64,000 bases of DNA, taken from contig NC_085138.1 in assembly GCF_035046485.1 (NCBI RefSeq), forward strand, positions 93,099,266 through 93,163,265. The letters run 5' to 3'. Both the position numbers and the translations under genes were made by a program. Below the pieces are notes generated by a model that was not told the origin of the DNA, made no database searches, and saw only the letters and a program-made list of their open reading frames with translations. Source of the DNA: Aedes albopictus. Its lineage: Eukaryota; Arthropoda; Insecta; Diptera; Culicidae. Shown piece after piece: positions 1 through 9,431 of the stretch; position 1 is the stretch's first letter; each line of letters starts with the position of its first letter.

Positions 1-144
1 TGATCAACTGTCAACATTACTAGATGGTTCAGCAAGTTGAAAAATAATTGTTGATACTCAGTATAAATTCGTATTGCTGAATAAAATCAGCGCAAAAAAA
101 AATCAGCAAAGTTTGCTGAATACCAGCAAACAAAATTTGCAGTG
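1..144. other. AT-rich flank with small hairpin
   Basis: AT-rich sequence with repeated TTGCTGAATA-like words. GTTTGCTG (111-118) and CAGCAAAC (124-131) form an 8-bp inverted repeat around a 5-nt loop, which looks like the end of a decayed MITE. No coding content is seen. Confidence 0.3.
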
Positions 145-970
145 AAGACCTCTCTAACGTCTACTGAAACGCACTGAGGCACAAATCTCCCATTTGCAGG
201 AGAACGTGCCGCCTGAGCCGACCTACTGATAACCTCTGAAATCCACGTGAAACTGGCCTGAGGACCAACGAAGCCATCCAAAAACCTTCTGAAACCTTCC
301 GAAGCAATTGAATTACCCTTGAACGCCTTGAAACGTTTTGTAACACTTCTGATAACCCCCATAAACCCCCGTGACACTCCCCGAGATCCTATGATACCCT
401 CTAAACCTCCTAAGACCACTGAAACCTCCTCAAGGACCTGAAATACATTGAAACGCTTTGAAAAATCTCCCGATAAACTCGCCTGAGAATCTACAAAGCC
501 CCCTAAATTCTGTCTGAGGAGGTTTCACCGACAATGTCACCTTCAATGTCTTAAAACAATTTGAAGCATCTTTGAAACCCTGCCAAAAATTCCCGTGAAA
601 CTTACCTGATAGCCTACGAGGCTCTGTAAGACCCCTTGAAATCAGCTGAAATTTTCTGAAACGCATTGAAACGCCTCTGTTATACCTCCTAAAAACTCAC
701 CTGAAAGCCTGTGAGGTCCTCTAAAACCCCTCTAGAACCGCCTGAAATGCCCTGTAACACCCTGAAACGCATTGAAATTCCTGGAAATGCTTTGGACGGC
801 TTTGAAATCCCATGAAACACCTAAGAGACTGCAAGGCACTCAAAATCCCCCCTAAGACCCCTGGAATCTTCTGAAATACGCTGAAAAGCCTTGCATCGCT
901 TCGAAACAACTCCGAAACCTCCGTGAAACTAACCTGAGTGCCTATTAAGAAGCCTCCTAAATCTTCTTAA

Positions 971-1053
971 CGTTCCAGGACGCGCGCCATCAAACAACCG
1001 AAACTGCACCGCGCGCGTGTTGTATTTTTTACAACAGCGCGCGTGCTGAAGGG
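971..1053. mobile_element. Short GC-rich MITE flanked by TTAA
   Basis: TTAA at 967-970 and 1054-1057 bracket an 83-bp element with imperfect inverted ends (right end reads TTAACCCTTCAGCACGCGCG on the minus strand). The right half is a near-perfect hairpin of CGCGCG(C)TGTTGTA arms around a T-rich loop (about 1010-1045). TTAA duplications are typical of piggyBac-type MITEs. It interrupts the 10-bp repeat. Confidence 0.55.
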
Positions 1054-1098
1054 TTAAACGCCCTTAAATGCTTTAAGATGCCTCTGAAACACTCATGA

Positions 1099-1251
1099 CA
1101 GGCCCGTGCACAGAAGTGGCGCCAAGGGAGGGGTTTTTCCCAATTTCGAATTTCGGCAAAAGGCGGAGGGGCGCCTAGTGTATGAAGCGTCGGTAATTGT
1201 GGGGAGGGTCAACACCCAACCCCCCCCCCCCCCCCCTTGTGCACGGGCTTG
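1099..1251 (+). mobile_element. hAT-type MITE, copy 1
   Basis: A 153-bp element with ends CAGGCCCGTG and CACGGGCTTG (imperfect inverted repeat), flanked by ACTCATGA (1091-1098) and GCTCATGA (1252-1259), an 8-bp duplication with one mismatch. Eight-bp duplications are a hAT hallmark. A pure C run of about 17 lies near the right end. A second copy in opposite orientation lies at 12187-12338. Confidence 0.75.
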
Positions 1252-1497
1252 GCTCATGAAATCTTCGTGAAACTCACCTGAGAGCCTACGAGGCTCTCCT
1301 GAAACCTTCTAAAGTGCATTGAATCGCCCTGAATCTCCACTTAATCTAGAGTTATTCAGCGAAATAGAGATGGTTTTCGATAGAAGAAAAAAAAAACACT
1401 GTGTCAAGTATTGCGTACACTAAAACGTTCCGGAACCAGGCATGCGTTGCGAAGATAGTGTTGTTAATGGCTGACTGTAAGAGTTTCTTAGTTTCAT

Positions 1498-1650
1498 CCC
1501 AAGTAACATACTTGTCACACTAGAGTTACGGCAGCGCAGGTTCTTGTTGCATGTAAGTCTCTGTGACTTACTCTTATATGTTACAGTTACTTGTGCGCAA
1601 AAAAAAACCTACGCCGGCATGACTCCTCTTTGTTCAGTGTGTTACTTCGG
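1498..1650. mobile_element. Decayed MITE of the CCCAAGTAACA family
   Basis: Begins CCCAAGTAACATACTTGTCAC and ends GTGTGTTACTTCGG, with GTTACGGCAGCGCAGGTT inside. It matches the better preserved foldback copy at 44898-45075 but its arms have diverged. Confidence 0.6.
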
Positions 1651-1794
1651 ATTTAAAGCAAATCAGTTTGGCTTACCAAAGGGAAATTGATGCTGTTTCT
1701 GTTACTGGCAAATGGCGCACTGAAATTGATAAATTTGGTGAGTTCTTTCCGATTTGAATTGTAACGTATTACCTTTATATTTATATTAAATACT

Positions 1795-2035
1795 ATGCTG
1801 AGCGGTTGGTACGAGATGTCCTCGTTCTACAGACTTATTATGCCATCAATGTCCACAGCAAGACGCTAAACAGTAGGCCAGGCCGCTTCAATTCTTGTAT
1901 TGCATTTCCGATGTACTGCAAGCATTGATAATGACAACAAAAATGATAGAGGTTGACGATTCTATCATTTTTTAGGATTCTTTCTATGAACAGCTGTATA
2001 GTGTATATGTATAGACTGGACTAGACTAGACTAAG
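1795..2035 (+). repeat. Interspersed repeat with TAGAC tail, copy 1
   Basis: Contains GGTTGGTACGAGATGTCC, a GGCCAGGCC core and an end made of TAGAC/TAGACT pentamers. The same segment occurs inverted at 50070-50290, whose tail is the complementary TCTAG run. This is probably a short retroposon with a pentamer tail; class unassigned. Confidence 0.6.
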
Positions 2036-3310
2036 AATCCTTCAAGAAGTACTTGCTGGAATTCCTCCAGATTTGCTTTTTGGTATTCCTCCATATATTC
2101 TCCGAGAAAACCATCAAGAATCATTCTAGATATTTCCTCAGGCATTTCTTCTAAATTTCCTCCGAGAATTATTCCTTGACATATTTCCAGAAAATCCTCT
2201 AGAACATCATCTAGATATTCCTCAAAGAAGTGCTTAGTAAATTAATTTAAGGATTTACTCAGAATTCTTTTAGTTATTTTATCGGTGATCCTTCAGGCGT
2301 TTTTCCGGGGCTTTACTCCTTGGCACTTCTTAAGTCTCAGTTCTTAAGGGTGTTTTCAACATGTAATTCTTGGAGTACTTTCCAGTTCTCCTAGGTATTC
2401 GTTTTGAGATTTTTTTTTTAAATTCCTTTCTCCTTAAAAATTTCGTCAGAGATTCCTTTCTGGATTTTTCTAAGTTTTAGCTGTTAATGGTTTTATCCCA
2501 TATTTTGAGAAATTGTACAAGCAATCCATCGAAGTATTTCTCCTGAGGTATCTCCGGGAGTAAATTCAGGAATTATTCAAGAAATTTCGCCAGAGATTTA
2601 TTTAGAAACGCCTCAAGGATGTGCGTAAGAAATCTCTTCCAGGATTTCCTCGGGAATCACTTCAGAAATTTCGTAAAAAAATTCACCATAAATTTCTTCA
2701 AAAATTTCTCAAGAATTTTCTCCAGAAAGTTTTTTTTACTTTTTTCAGAATTCCTCCAGAAGTTGCTCATGATTTTTTTAATGAATTCCTTCAGAGATGT
2801 TTTCTCCAATTGCCCCAAGAATTATTTCAGGAATTCCTCCAGAGCCCAGAGATTACTTCAGAAATTGCTATAAGGATTATAGTCCATGATTCTTTTCAGG
2901 ATTTCCACAAGTACTTTCTGGAATTTTATTTTTTGGGAGACTCCTACAGAAATTTTTTACGATATTCTTTTAGAAATTCAAAAAATCTTCTGATAGTTTT
3001 TTGGGCAATTTCTGGATGATCTGTTGAAAAAATCTCTACAGGAATCTTAAAAAGGAATCCTAGGGGATGTTTTTGGCGAGAGCAATTTCTCAAAAAAAAT
3101 CCTAGAGGGTCTCCTGTAGAAATTTTCGCAGAATAAAGGAAATTTTAGAAAAAAAAGTCCATAGAAAAACTTTTGATGAAATCCCTTTCTGATATTCCTA
3201 AAGAAACCCTTCAATATTGAGAGTTTTTCAGAATAATTCTGAAGAAATCTCTGAAAACAAAAATCAGAAGAAATCCATTGAGGTTTTACTAAAAGAATCC
3301 CTAGAGGATT
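2036..3310 (-). repeat. Degenerate 12-bp repeat block
   Basis: About 1.3 kb of diverged 12-bp units; on the plus strand it reads as AATTCCTCCAGA / ATTTCTTCAGGA. The unit is a multiple of three, so it yields open frames rich in L, F, R, K and S with 4-residue periodicity, including two overlapping ones at 2619-3019. These are not genes. Confidence 0.8.
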
Positions 3311-3394
3311 TTTTGTATTTTTTTATTTCTTTTTATTTCTAAATTTTAACTAATGCTACTTCTTTTCACAGAAACTTTGGAGAAAGTTCCACTC

Positions 3395-4040
3395 TTACTC
3401 CTGTATAAATCCCTGAATGTACTTTAGTAGGAATTCCAGGAAGATTCTTGATGGAATCTCAGGACGAAATGCTGAAGAACTTCCTGGAGGAGTACTGTAG
3501 GTAATTTCTTGGGAAATGCTTGAAGGAACTCCAACTGAATTTATTGAAAAAAATAAAATAAAAGAGTTCTTGGAGAAATCCTTCAATAGAGTACCTGTTT
3601 TTGTTGTTGTTGTTTATTTTAACTTGAAATTCAATAGAGTACCTGGATTTTTATTAATCCATAGGAATCTGAAAAACATTTTGAGAAATTTTCCAATGGA
3701 ATTAGTGTTAAAATTCTAAGAAAATATTTTTTGGAAAAAAATCAGAATTCATGGAGAAAAATCCTAGAAGTATCTTTGATGGAAATTCTGGAGGAACTTC
3801 TTGGGAGAAATACGTAGGAATACTAGTGCAAATCCTGAAAGCATCTCGAAATGAATTTCTGCAGAAATATCTGGGGGAATTCCTGATAGAATCACTGAGA
3901 GCAATAAAGCAACTATCCCTGGAGAAGTTTATGCTGATTTTTCTGTATAGATCTCTGAGGTAATCCCTGAAGACTTTTCTGTGATTATATTTTCAATGAA
4001 ATTTCTGGATTTCACGAGAAAATCTCTGGAAGAGTTTGTA
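3395..4040. repeat. Degenerate 12-bp repeat block
   Basis: Same 12-bp theme, mostly in the plus orientation (AATTCCTGGAGGA, AATCCCTGAAGA). It holds a local direct duplication of AATAGAGTACCTG (near 3587 and 3633) separated by a GTT-rich stretch. Confidence 0.75.
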
Positions 4041-4045
4041 AAGAA

Positions 4046-4292
4046 GTACCGTCAAGGCGCCATTCACCGTGGGGGCTCCCTTCACCGTGTGCCTTCGAAT
4101 ATTTTTTCATTATTTCCATATTATGATTGAATGATATGACAATTTCCCTTCAATTTCACCAATACAATGTTGAATTGGTGAAATTGAAGGGAAATTGTCA
4201 TATCATTCAATCGTAATATGGAAATAACGAAAAAAATATTCGAAGGCACACGGTGAATGGAGCCCCCACGGTGAATGGCGCCTTGACGGTAC
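4046..4292. mobile_element. Long foldback MITE (near-perfect palindrome)
   Basis: The 247-bp segment is almost its own reverse complement: it starts GTACCGTCAAGGCGCC and ends GGCGCCTTGACGGTAC, with arms of about 117 bp and a loop of about 10 nt near 4168. Only a few arm mismatches are visible (for example TTATGATTGAA against TTCAATCGTAA). No ORF. Because GTAC is palindromic the target duplication is ambiguous. It sits between 12-bp repeat blocks. Confidence 0.8.
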
Positions 4293-4645
4293 CTGTTCAA
4301 AATCCTGAAAAAACAGTGGTATATTTTCTGAAAGAAAAATCACTGTCTGATAGATTTTCCTCAATTATCTTTGAAACAACTTGTGGATGCGAAGATGAAA
4401 CAGCCTGAAAATATCAACGATGGAGAAATAGAAAAGTTTTTGAATGCCAGGGGAAAATTAGAAAGAAAAACAAATATTTGGATTAATCCCAGGAGAAGTT
4501 TCAGAATGCATGCATGGAACAATTCTAAATGAATTCTTGGAGGATTTCCTGAAAAAAAAAAAATATATAGAAAGTCCTTGAGAAATTTCTCAAAAATTTC
4601 CAGGAATATTTTTTTGAAGAATCCTAAATTTATGAAGATATAAAT
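4293..4645. repeat. Degenerate 12-bp repeat block
   Basis: Diverged units such as AATTCTTGGAGGATTTCCTGAAA and AATTTCTCAAAAATTTCC. No coding sequence is supported. Confidence 0.6.
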
Positions 4646-4659
4646 AGTACACTTTAAAA

Positions 4660-5042
4660 CACGGGTTCCCAACCGATGGTTTATTCTATTTTGTGTAAAT
4701 TATATCAATTTTTGATTTTGTATACCGCCAACCCCAAAAGCCACAATTTGAGGAACAAATTTTCAGTATAAAACGCCTCCAGAAGGAAAAATTTTCGGCT
4801 GCGCCACTTTTTTTCAGCTGTGATTCAAATTGAATGTTCATAACATCATTTTTACGAAATGTAAGTGTCATTGATCGTCGAAAATCTCTCCCACAGTAAA
4901 TTTCTGGCTACGTCACTGTACCCAAAAAACTCGGTTTTGTTCATTTAATTCATACTTTTTTTTCTAAAAATTTTCATTGGGCCGCAGATGTTTTGACAAT
5001 TCTTCAAGGGGGTCGCCACCTCAAAAAGGTTGGGAACCCCTG
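4660..5042. mobile_element. hAT-type MITE with exact 8-bp target duplication
   Basis: CTTTAAAA at 4652-4659 and 5043-5050 is an exact 8-bp duplication. The element starts CACGGGTTCCCAACC and ends GGTTGGGAACCCCTG; these pair as inverted repeats with one mismatch in 15. The 383-bp length with no transposase indicates a non-autonomous hAT. It carries a second hAT end inside (4830-4918). Confidence 0.88.
4830..4918 (-). mobile_element. Terminal fragment of a CAGTGACGTAGCCAG hAT family
   Basis: Read on the minus strand from 4918: CAGTGACGTAGCCAGAAATT, then a GGGAGAG step and a GATCAATGACA-like segment. The same order occurs on the plus strand from about 9357. CAGTGGCGTAGCCAG ends are common among insect hAT elements. 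It is nested in or shared with the surrounding 383-bp element. Confidence 0.6.
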
Positions 5043-5050
5043 CTTTAAAA

Positions 5051-5460
5051 ATATATCTATTGAATATTTTCTATGAAATCTATGAAATCCATGGAAAACA
5101 TTATATAAGATTAGGAGTATTCATTTATTTGGCAGTGTAAACTGCTGATTAAATATTATATGTACTAATTAGCCGTCGCGATCGCCAAGGCAATCTTTGA
5201 TTATTTCATTCGCAATTTCATGAAATATTTTAGTAATCCGATAATCATGTCGTTCAATAAAACTAGCATAACTAATTTACTTTGCTCTCGTTTTTTTTTT
5301 TTCTCTGACAAATAATCCAGTTTCTAACAAAACAGAATGAAAACTGTATCAAAATTGATACTATTAGTTCCTTTCAATGATAATGAAGTAATGCGACATG
5401 CACTACACTACACGGGTAATAAATCTAACAACTGATCGCAGTGACAGGCCCGAAAATAAA
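5051..5460. other. AT-rich sequence, nothing recognised
   Basis: No gene, tandem repeat or inverted repeat was found by eye. There are only homopolymer T and A runs near 5290-5300 and 5455-5475. Confidence 0.4.
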
Positions 5461-5840
5461 ATAAAAAAAAAAATCACAAGAAAATCTTATAGAAATCTCC
5501 AAGGAAATTCAGATTTTTTTTAAGGATTTCAAAGCCATCACTGGAGATATTTCTGAAGAAATTCTAGAAGATTTTCTAAAATTAACCTTAGAAAAATATT
5601 TGTAGGAATGGAATTTCTGAAAGAAAATTTCCGAATATTTTCTTGAAAGATTGTTTTGAAAGAAAGCGTAAAGGATTTTCTAGGGGAATCCTAATAGAAA
5701 TTTGTGATGGAACACATGAAAAATTTCTCAAGAAATGTCCATAAGAATTTCTGAAGACACAATAGGATGAATATCTCTTGATGTTTTCTATTTTTTGGCA
5801 GAATTTCTGATGGAATGTTTGAGAATAATCCCAACATCAC
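5461..5840 (+). repeat. Degenerate 12-bp repeat block
   Basis: Units such as AATTCTAGAAGATTTTCTAAAAT and AATCCTAATAGAAATTTGTGATGG; strongly diverged. Confidence 0.6.
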
Positions 5841-7158
5841 AAACTTGCTTCTTTATAACCGCATAAGCGGTTTTCTTATATTAATGAGAAGCTCTCTTGT
5901 AACATGTGATTATAATTACCTTTATCGCAAATAGGAGTGCGTTTTACAGTTTGCATTTCCAATCAGGTGCCTTATTGTCGCAGTTATGCATACAACACTG
6001 ATTCTTTCGGTGGTCAGAGGTTCTCTAATGGAGGTGGGGGTTAAAATTGATAATGGTTTCATTCTCACAGCATAACTTTCGAATATATTGTAGTGTGCTA
6101 GTATTTCAACAGTCGCACAAACCTTCTTCCCATTCACACACGACGCTCGTGTACCCATCAGGGGTTAATGCTGTCACGTACGTGTTGTCAGTTGAATAAG
6201 CAGATCCACGGTCGTCGCGAAAAGACGCTCGACGCCTTGGTAAAACGATGAATCTTGAAATGGGTAGGTGTAGCCATGTAAACCCCAGATTGGGATGAAC
6301 TTGTGTAGCAGCAGAGCAAAAGCATTGTCTCAAGAGGCGGGGATTTGTGCCCTCTATTGTCGGAGAATACAACAACGGCGGCAACAACACTGATACGGGG
6401 TCCTTCGTAGAAGAAGGGTAATCTTTCAAACAGCTACCGCCGCGGTGCCACTTCACGGAGTCAAGCCTATGCTGATGGATGTGTTTCGAAAAGAAATTCG
6501 ATTATTCGGTATTTGGTTGGCTTAAGTGCGGAGTTTGGCGGCCCAACATTATCTGCTGAACACATCGTGATAAATAACTCACGTTTGCAGTCAGTGCCAT
6601 ATTCCACCATGTCACACCGTAATTGCCCTTTTTCACGGTTGGATTACATCGAACCGGCGGCATCCATCTATTTCGGAAACACTGTTTCGCGGGATTCTTG
6701 TTTTTTGTTGTAAATAATAGCAAGGTTGGTGTGTTGATGATTACTTCAACTAGAGTTCCTGAAGACTCAGAAATCCTCTATTCGCAGCATCGTAATCTTG
6801 GATTGGATTTAAATTGCATTAAAGTTCCCCATTTCCGAGAAAAACGACATCATCTATGAACCTTCAACTGCATCACCCGCCTCATTTGACTTGCAATTCC
6901 AAGCGCCATTCCCCGCACCGGAATGCTTTCGTAAATCAATTTGATTGATTTGATTTGGACCCTCCCATCTTTCAGCAGAACCCTTTTTGGAATGCAGAAG
7001 ACCACAACCCTTGCTACCGTAGCTGCAAGGATGGGAACACTCACTTGGAAAGAGTTACACTCACTTGCTATTTTCTCAGCTCAGAAGCGTGCAATCAAGA
7101 AACGATGTATGGACGACTTTTGCATTGTGGTTTTGTCCAAAACTTTGCCGAATAGAGT
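5841..7158. other. Non-repetitive stretch with unrecognised short ORFs
   Basis: Base composition is more balanced than the flanks and no repeat family is visible. The longest frames are about 116 codons (minus, 6106-6456) and 130 codons (plus, 6941-7333, partly within the next hairpin). I recognise no domain, and there are no clear splice or promoter signals. It could be intronic or intergenic single-copy sequence, or old decayed repeat. Confidence 0.3.
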
Positions 7159-7295
7159 AGGGGTCGCACACGCATACCGAAGTCGTAAGGGAGCTGCGAA
7201 GGCAACTCTCCACGAGGTGAATGTAAACTACACTCACCTCGTGGAGAGTCGCTTTTACAACTCTGTCACGACTTTGGTATGCGTGTGCGACCCCT
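7159..7295. mobile_element. Hairpin element with about 65-bp arms
   Basis: AGGGGTCGCACACGCATACC (7159) pairs with GGTATGCGTGTGCGACCCCT (to 7295). Inner arms CTCTCCACGAGGTGA and TCACCTCGTGGAGAG flank a loop of about 10 nt, and mismatches lie mid-arm. Short frames on both strands cross it with similar translations, as expected of a palindrome. It is a foldback MITE or a recent inverted duplication. Confidence 0.7.
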
Positions 7296-7870
7296 CCCAT
7301 CCCTGCGTAGCTGTATACCTTACCATCCAGTAACGAATTTCAATATGGAACCCTTCGATCCGTACGCCGATGGTGGGGGTGCCCGTTTCACCAGTGTAAA
7401 TGTTTGAACAGCAATTTTTCTGCAGCAACAGCAGCAGCAGCAGCGTACCGGATTGAATCGAAGCTCTCGGTCAAACTGAATCAGCATCGATTTGCCAATC
7501 ACACACCTCCGACTGCTTTTGCGGAAGGGAGGTCCAAAACGCGGGGAGCAAAGTAAAAATGTTTAATACTTGGACGAGTGGAATTTCTCGGGGAATTTGC
7601 TCAACTTATCGGGTTACATGTGCATCAATGGGCACTCGGGCCCCCTTGTTGTAGGAGAAGATAGGGTACAAAAAATGTTCAGTCAAAAACAACCGTATTA
7701 AATTTCAAACGTTCAAGTATGAATGCCTCAATTTGATGATTTCAACGTAACAAACGCTATCGAAAGAATATAACACTAAGTCGTTTAAGTAAGTGTATGA
7801 ACAAAGTCGCACTGTGCTCATTTTATTTCGTATCACGTTTCATAACGACTGTTATTCGTACTGACGAAGG
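7296..7870. other. Unassigned sequence with short CAG tract
   Basis: Nothing recognised except a short imperfect CAG trinucleotide run at about 7421-7444. Confidence 0.35.
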
Positions 7871-8111
7871 AATCATATAGTCGATACGGTTAGCGTACGG
7901 GTATTAAGCATGACCGTGCTGAGAGTTCAATTCCCAGACGGTCAAGGATGTTTCCGTAAGAAAATTTCCTCGACTTCATTAGGCATACAATGTCATCTCG
8001 GCTGCCACATGATAAACACAAATCAAAGTTTATAACTGTGGAAGTGCTCATAGAACTCTCAGAAGCAGGATTTATTCCAATTGGGACGTTACGCCAAAAA
8101 GAAAACGAAGG
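7871..8111 (+). mobile_element. Full-length Feilai-like SINE
   Basis: A tRNA-like head (about 7880-7945) holds an A-box-like GGTTAGCGTACGGG and a B-box-like GAGTTCAATTCCC. A conserved body follows (TTTCCTCGACTTC, CTGCCACATGATA, CTGTGGAAGTGCTCATAG), then an end in GAA-rich tandem sequence near 8096-8111. This layout (tRNA-related head, unrelated body, triplet tail) is that described for Feilai SINEs of Aedes. Minus-strand fragments of the same body lie at 14305-14505 and 52331-52515. Confidence 0.75.
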
Positions 8112-8879
8112 ACATCTTAGTCATAAAAGTATCTTTTGAGGATTGATAAGGTCCCTGACAACCTCATCTTCAAACAAATGCCCTGTTTTCCCCATCTTTC
8201 CCTATCGGTGGATCGCTGCATATATTCGTAAGTATATTTATACGAGTATAGAAATTCATCCAATCTCATGAATTGGAACGAGCCTGCGAGAAAAAAAAAA
8301 CTTAGTTGTAGGAGGGAGTGGTGCTGTGCGAAAACCCAGAGCTCCCCAAAAACGAATGGATTTGGTGATGTGTTGTGTAGCGTAGGTAGTAGCACTATCG
8401 GGCGTTCCTACCAGCAAACAAGGCGAATTTCAAAGGCGGCTATGAACCCACTGCCTGCACCATCAAGTTCGTATACAATTTAGGTGCTATGATTTGGAAA
8501 TATACATTTTTAGAATCCGGTGCATGCAAAAATTCAATCTGCCAATCTGCTACTGCTATTCGTAGGCTTCCATTTCGGTAGGTACGGTGCGGTACCACCA
8601 CCGGGATGCTGATTGAGTTTTCGGTTGTTTCGAGTAATTACTCTTTTTGAGCATTTGAACAAAAAGCAGGTGGAAACTTTTGAAGGAACTATGTAGGTGC
8701 AATCCCCAGAGCAGCATATCAGTTTTCAGCATATGCAACAGAAAAATCACAGTAATTGAAAACATTGGGTTGTTTGTAAGAATCGGTTATTACATTACAA
8801 GTTTTAGAAGAGAGCGACGAATGAAACTAACTTTCACTGTTGATGAATGCTTGTAAGTTTGCAGCTTTACAATGTGTAA
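8112..8879. other. Unassigned sequence
   Basis: No gene or repeat family recognised; several short frames on both strands have no family features. Confidence 0.35.
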
Positions 8880-9265
8880 GTTGAAATGTTTTCGAAAGTT
8901 ATTCCAGAAGCCTACAAACTTTCAGAGAACCAGAGGAAACCTGACGAAATTACTGGATGAACTTCGGAAAGAATTCCTGGACAAATCAATGAAAGAATCC
9001 CTAAAGGTATTACTAAAAAAAAGCCTGAAGGAAATTCTAAAAAGATCCTTGAAGAAATTCCTGAAGAAATCTCTAACTGAATCCCTAAGGAAATATCTGA
9101 TAAAATTCCTAGAGGAATCTCTGAAGACCCCTAGACGAATCCATGAAAGTATTCCTGGAGGAATCCCTGACGCAAATCCTGAAGGAATCCCTGAAGAAGT
9201 TCCTGGAGGAATTCCATGAGAAATCCCTGACAGGATTTCTGAAGGTATCCCTAAAGGAAGATCCA
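8880..9265 (+). repeat. Degenerate 12-bp repeat block (well preserved)
   Basis: This is the clearest example of the 12-bp unit, alternating AATTCCTGGAGG and AATCCCTGAAGA. Both strands are open for about 115 codons because 12 is a multiple of 3, giving 4-residue repeats in both translations. The stretch 9222-9245 (AATCCCTGACAGG then ATTTCTGAAGG) closely resembles one monomer of the 23-bp satellite at 19.3 kb. Confidence 0.85.
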
Positions 9266-9353
9266 ATTATGGGGCCACATTGCACGTATTATATACCGCA
9301 GGTATCTATAGATATAAACCAGCAGCCGTTGAGTGTTGTCCACTGGTACACAC

Positions 9354-9428
9354 CAGCAGTGGCGTAGCCAGAAATTGTCTCTGGGAGGGGTTTTCATCGA
9401 TCAATGATACTTTTTTGATTTGACACAT
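9354..9428 (+). mobile_element. Terminal fragment of a CAGTGGCGTAGCCAG hAT family
   Basis: CAGTGGCGTAGCCAGAAATT, then GGGAGGGG and GATCAATGATACTTT, in the same order as the minus-strand fragment at 4830-4918. The opposite end is not found; the fragment runs directly into the LINE 3' end. Confidence 0.6.
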
Positions 9429-9431
9429 ACA

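Larger units (their letters stand above)
145..1350 (+). repeat. Degenerate 10-bp tandem repeat (GAAAYGCCYT theme)
   Basis: GAAA words followed by C/T-rich steps recur about every 10 bp; the phase is clearest at 745-825. A larger module, GTGAAACTCACCTGAGAG and variants, recurs near 475, 598, 691, 925 and 1268. The 925-1268 interval falls to about 95 bp once two MITEs (971-1053 and 1099-1251) and their target duplications are removed, matching the 94-bp interval before it. Open frames here are by-products of the repeat. Confidence 0.7.

Noticed and set aside
8872..9266. 115-codon ORFs on both strands
   Set aside because: They are 4-residue repeats from the 12-bp unit on either strand. The same applies to 2619-3019, 28904-29242, 29385-29789, 59777-60197 and 61327-61752.
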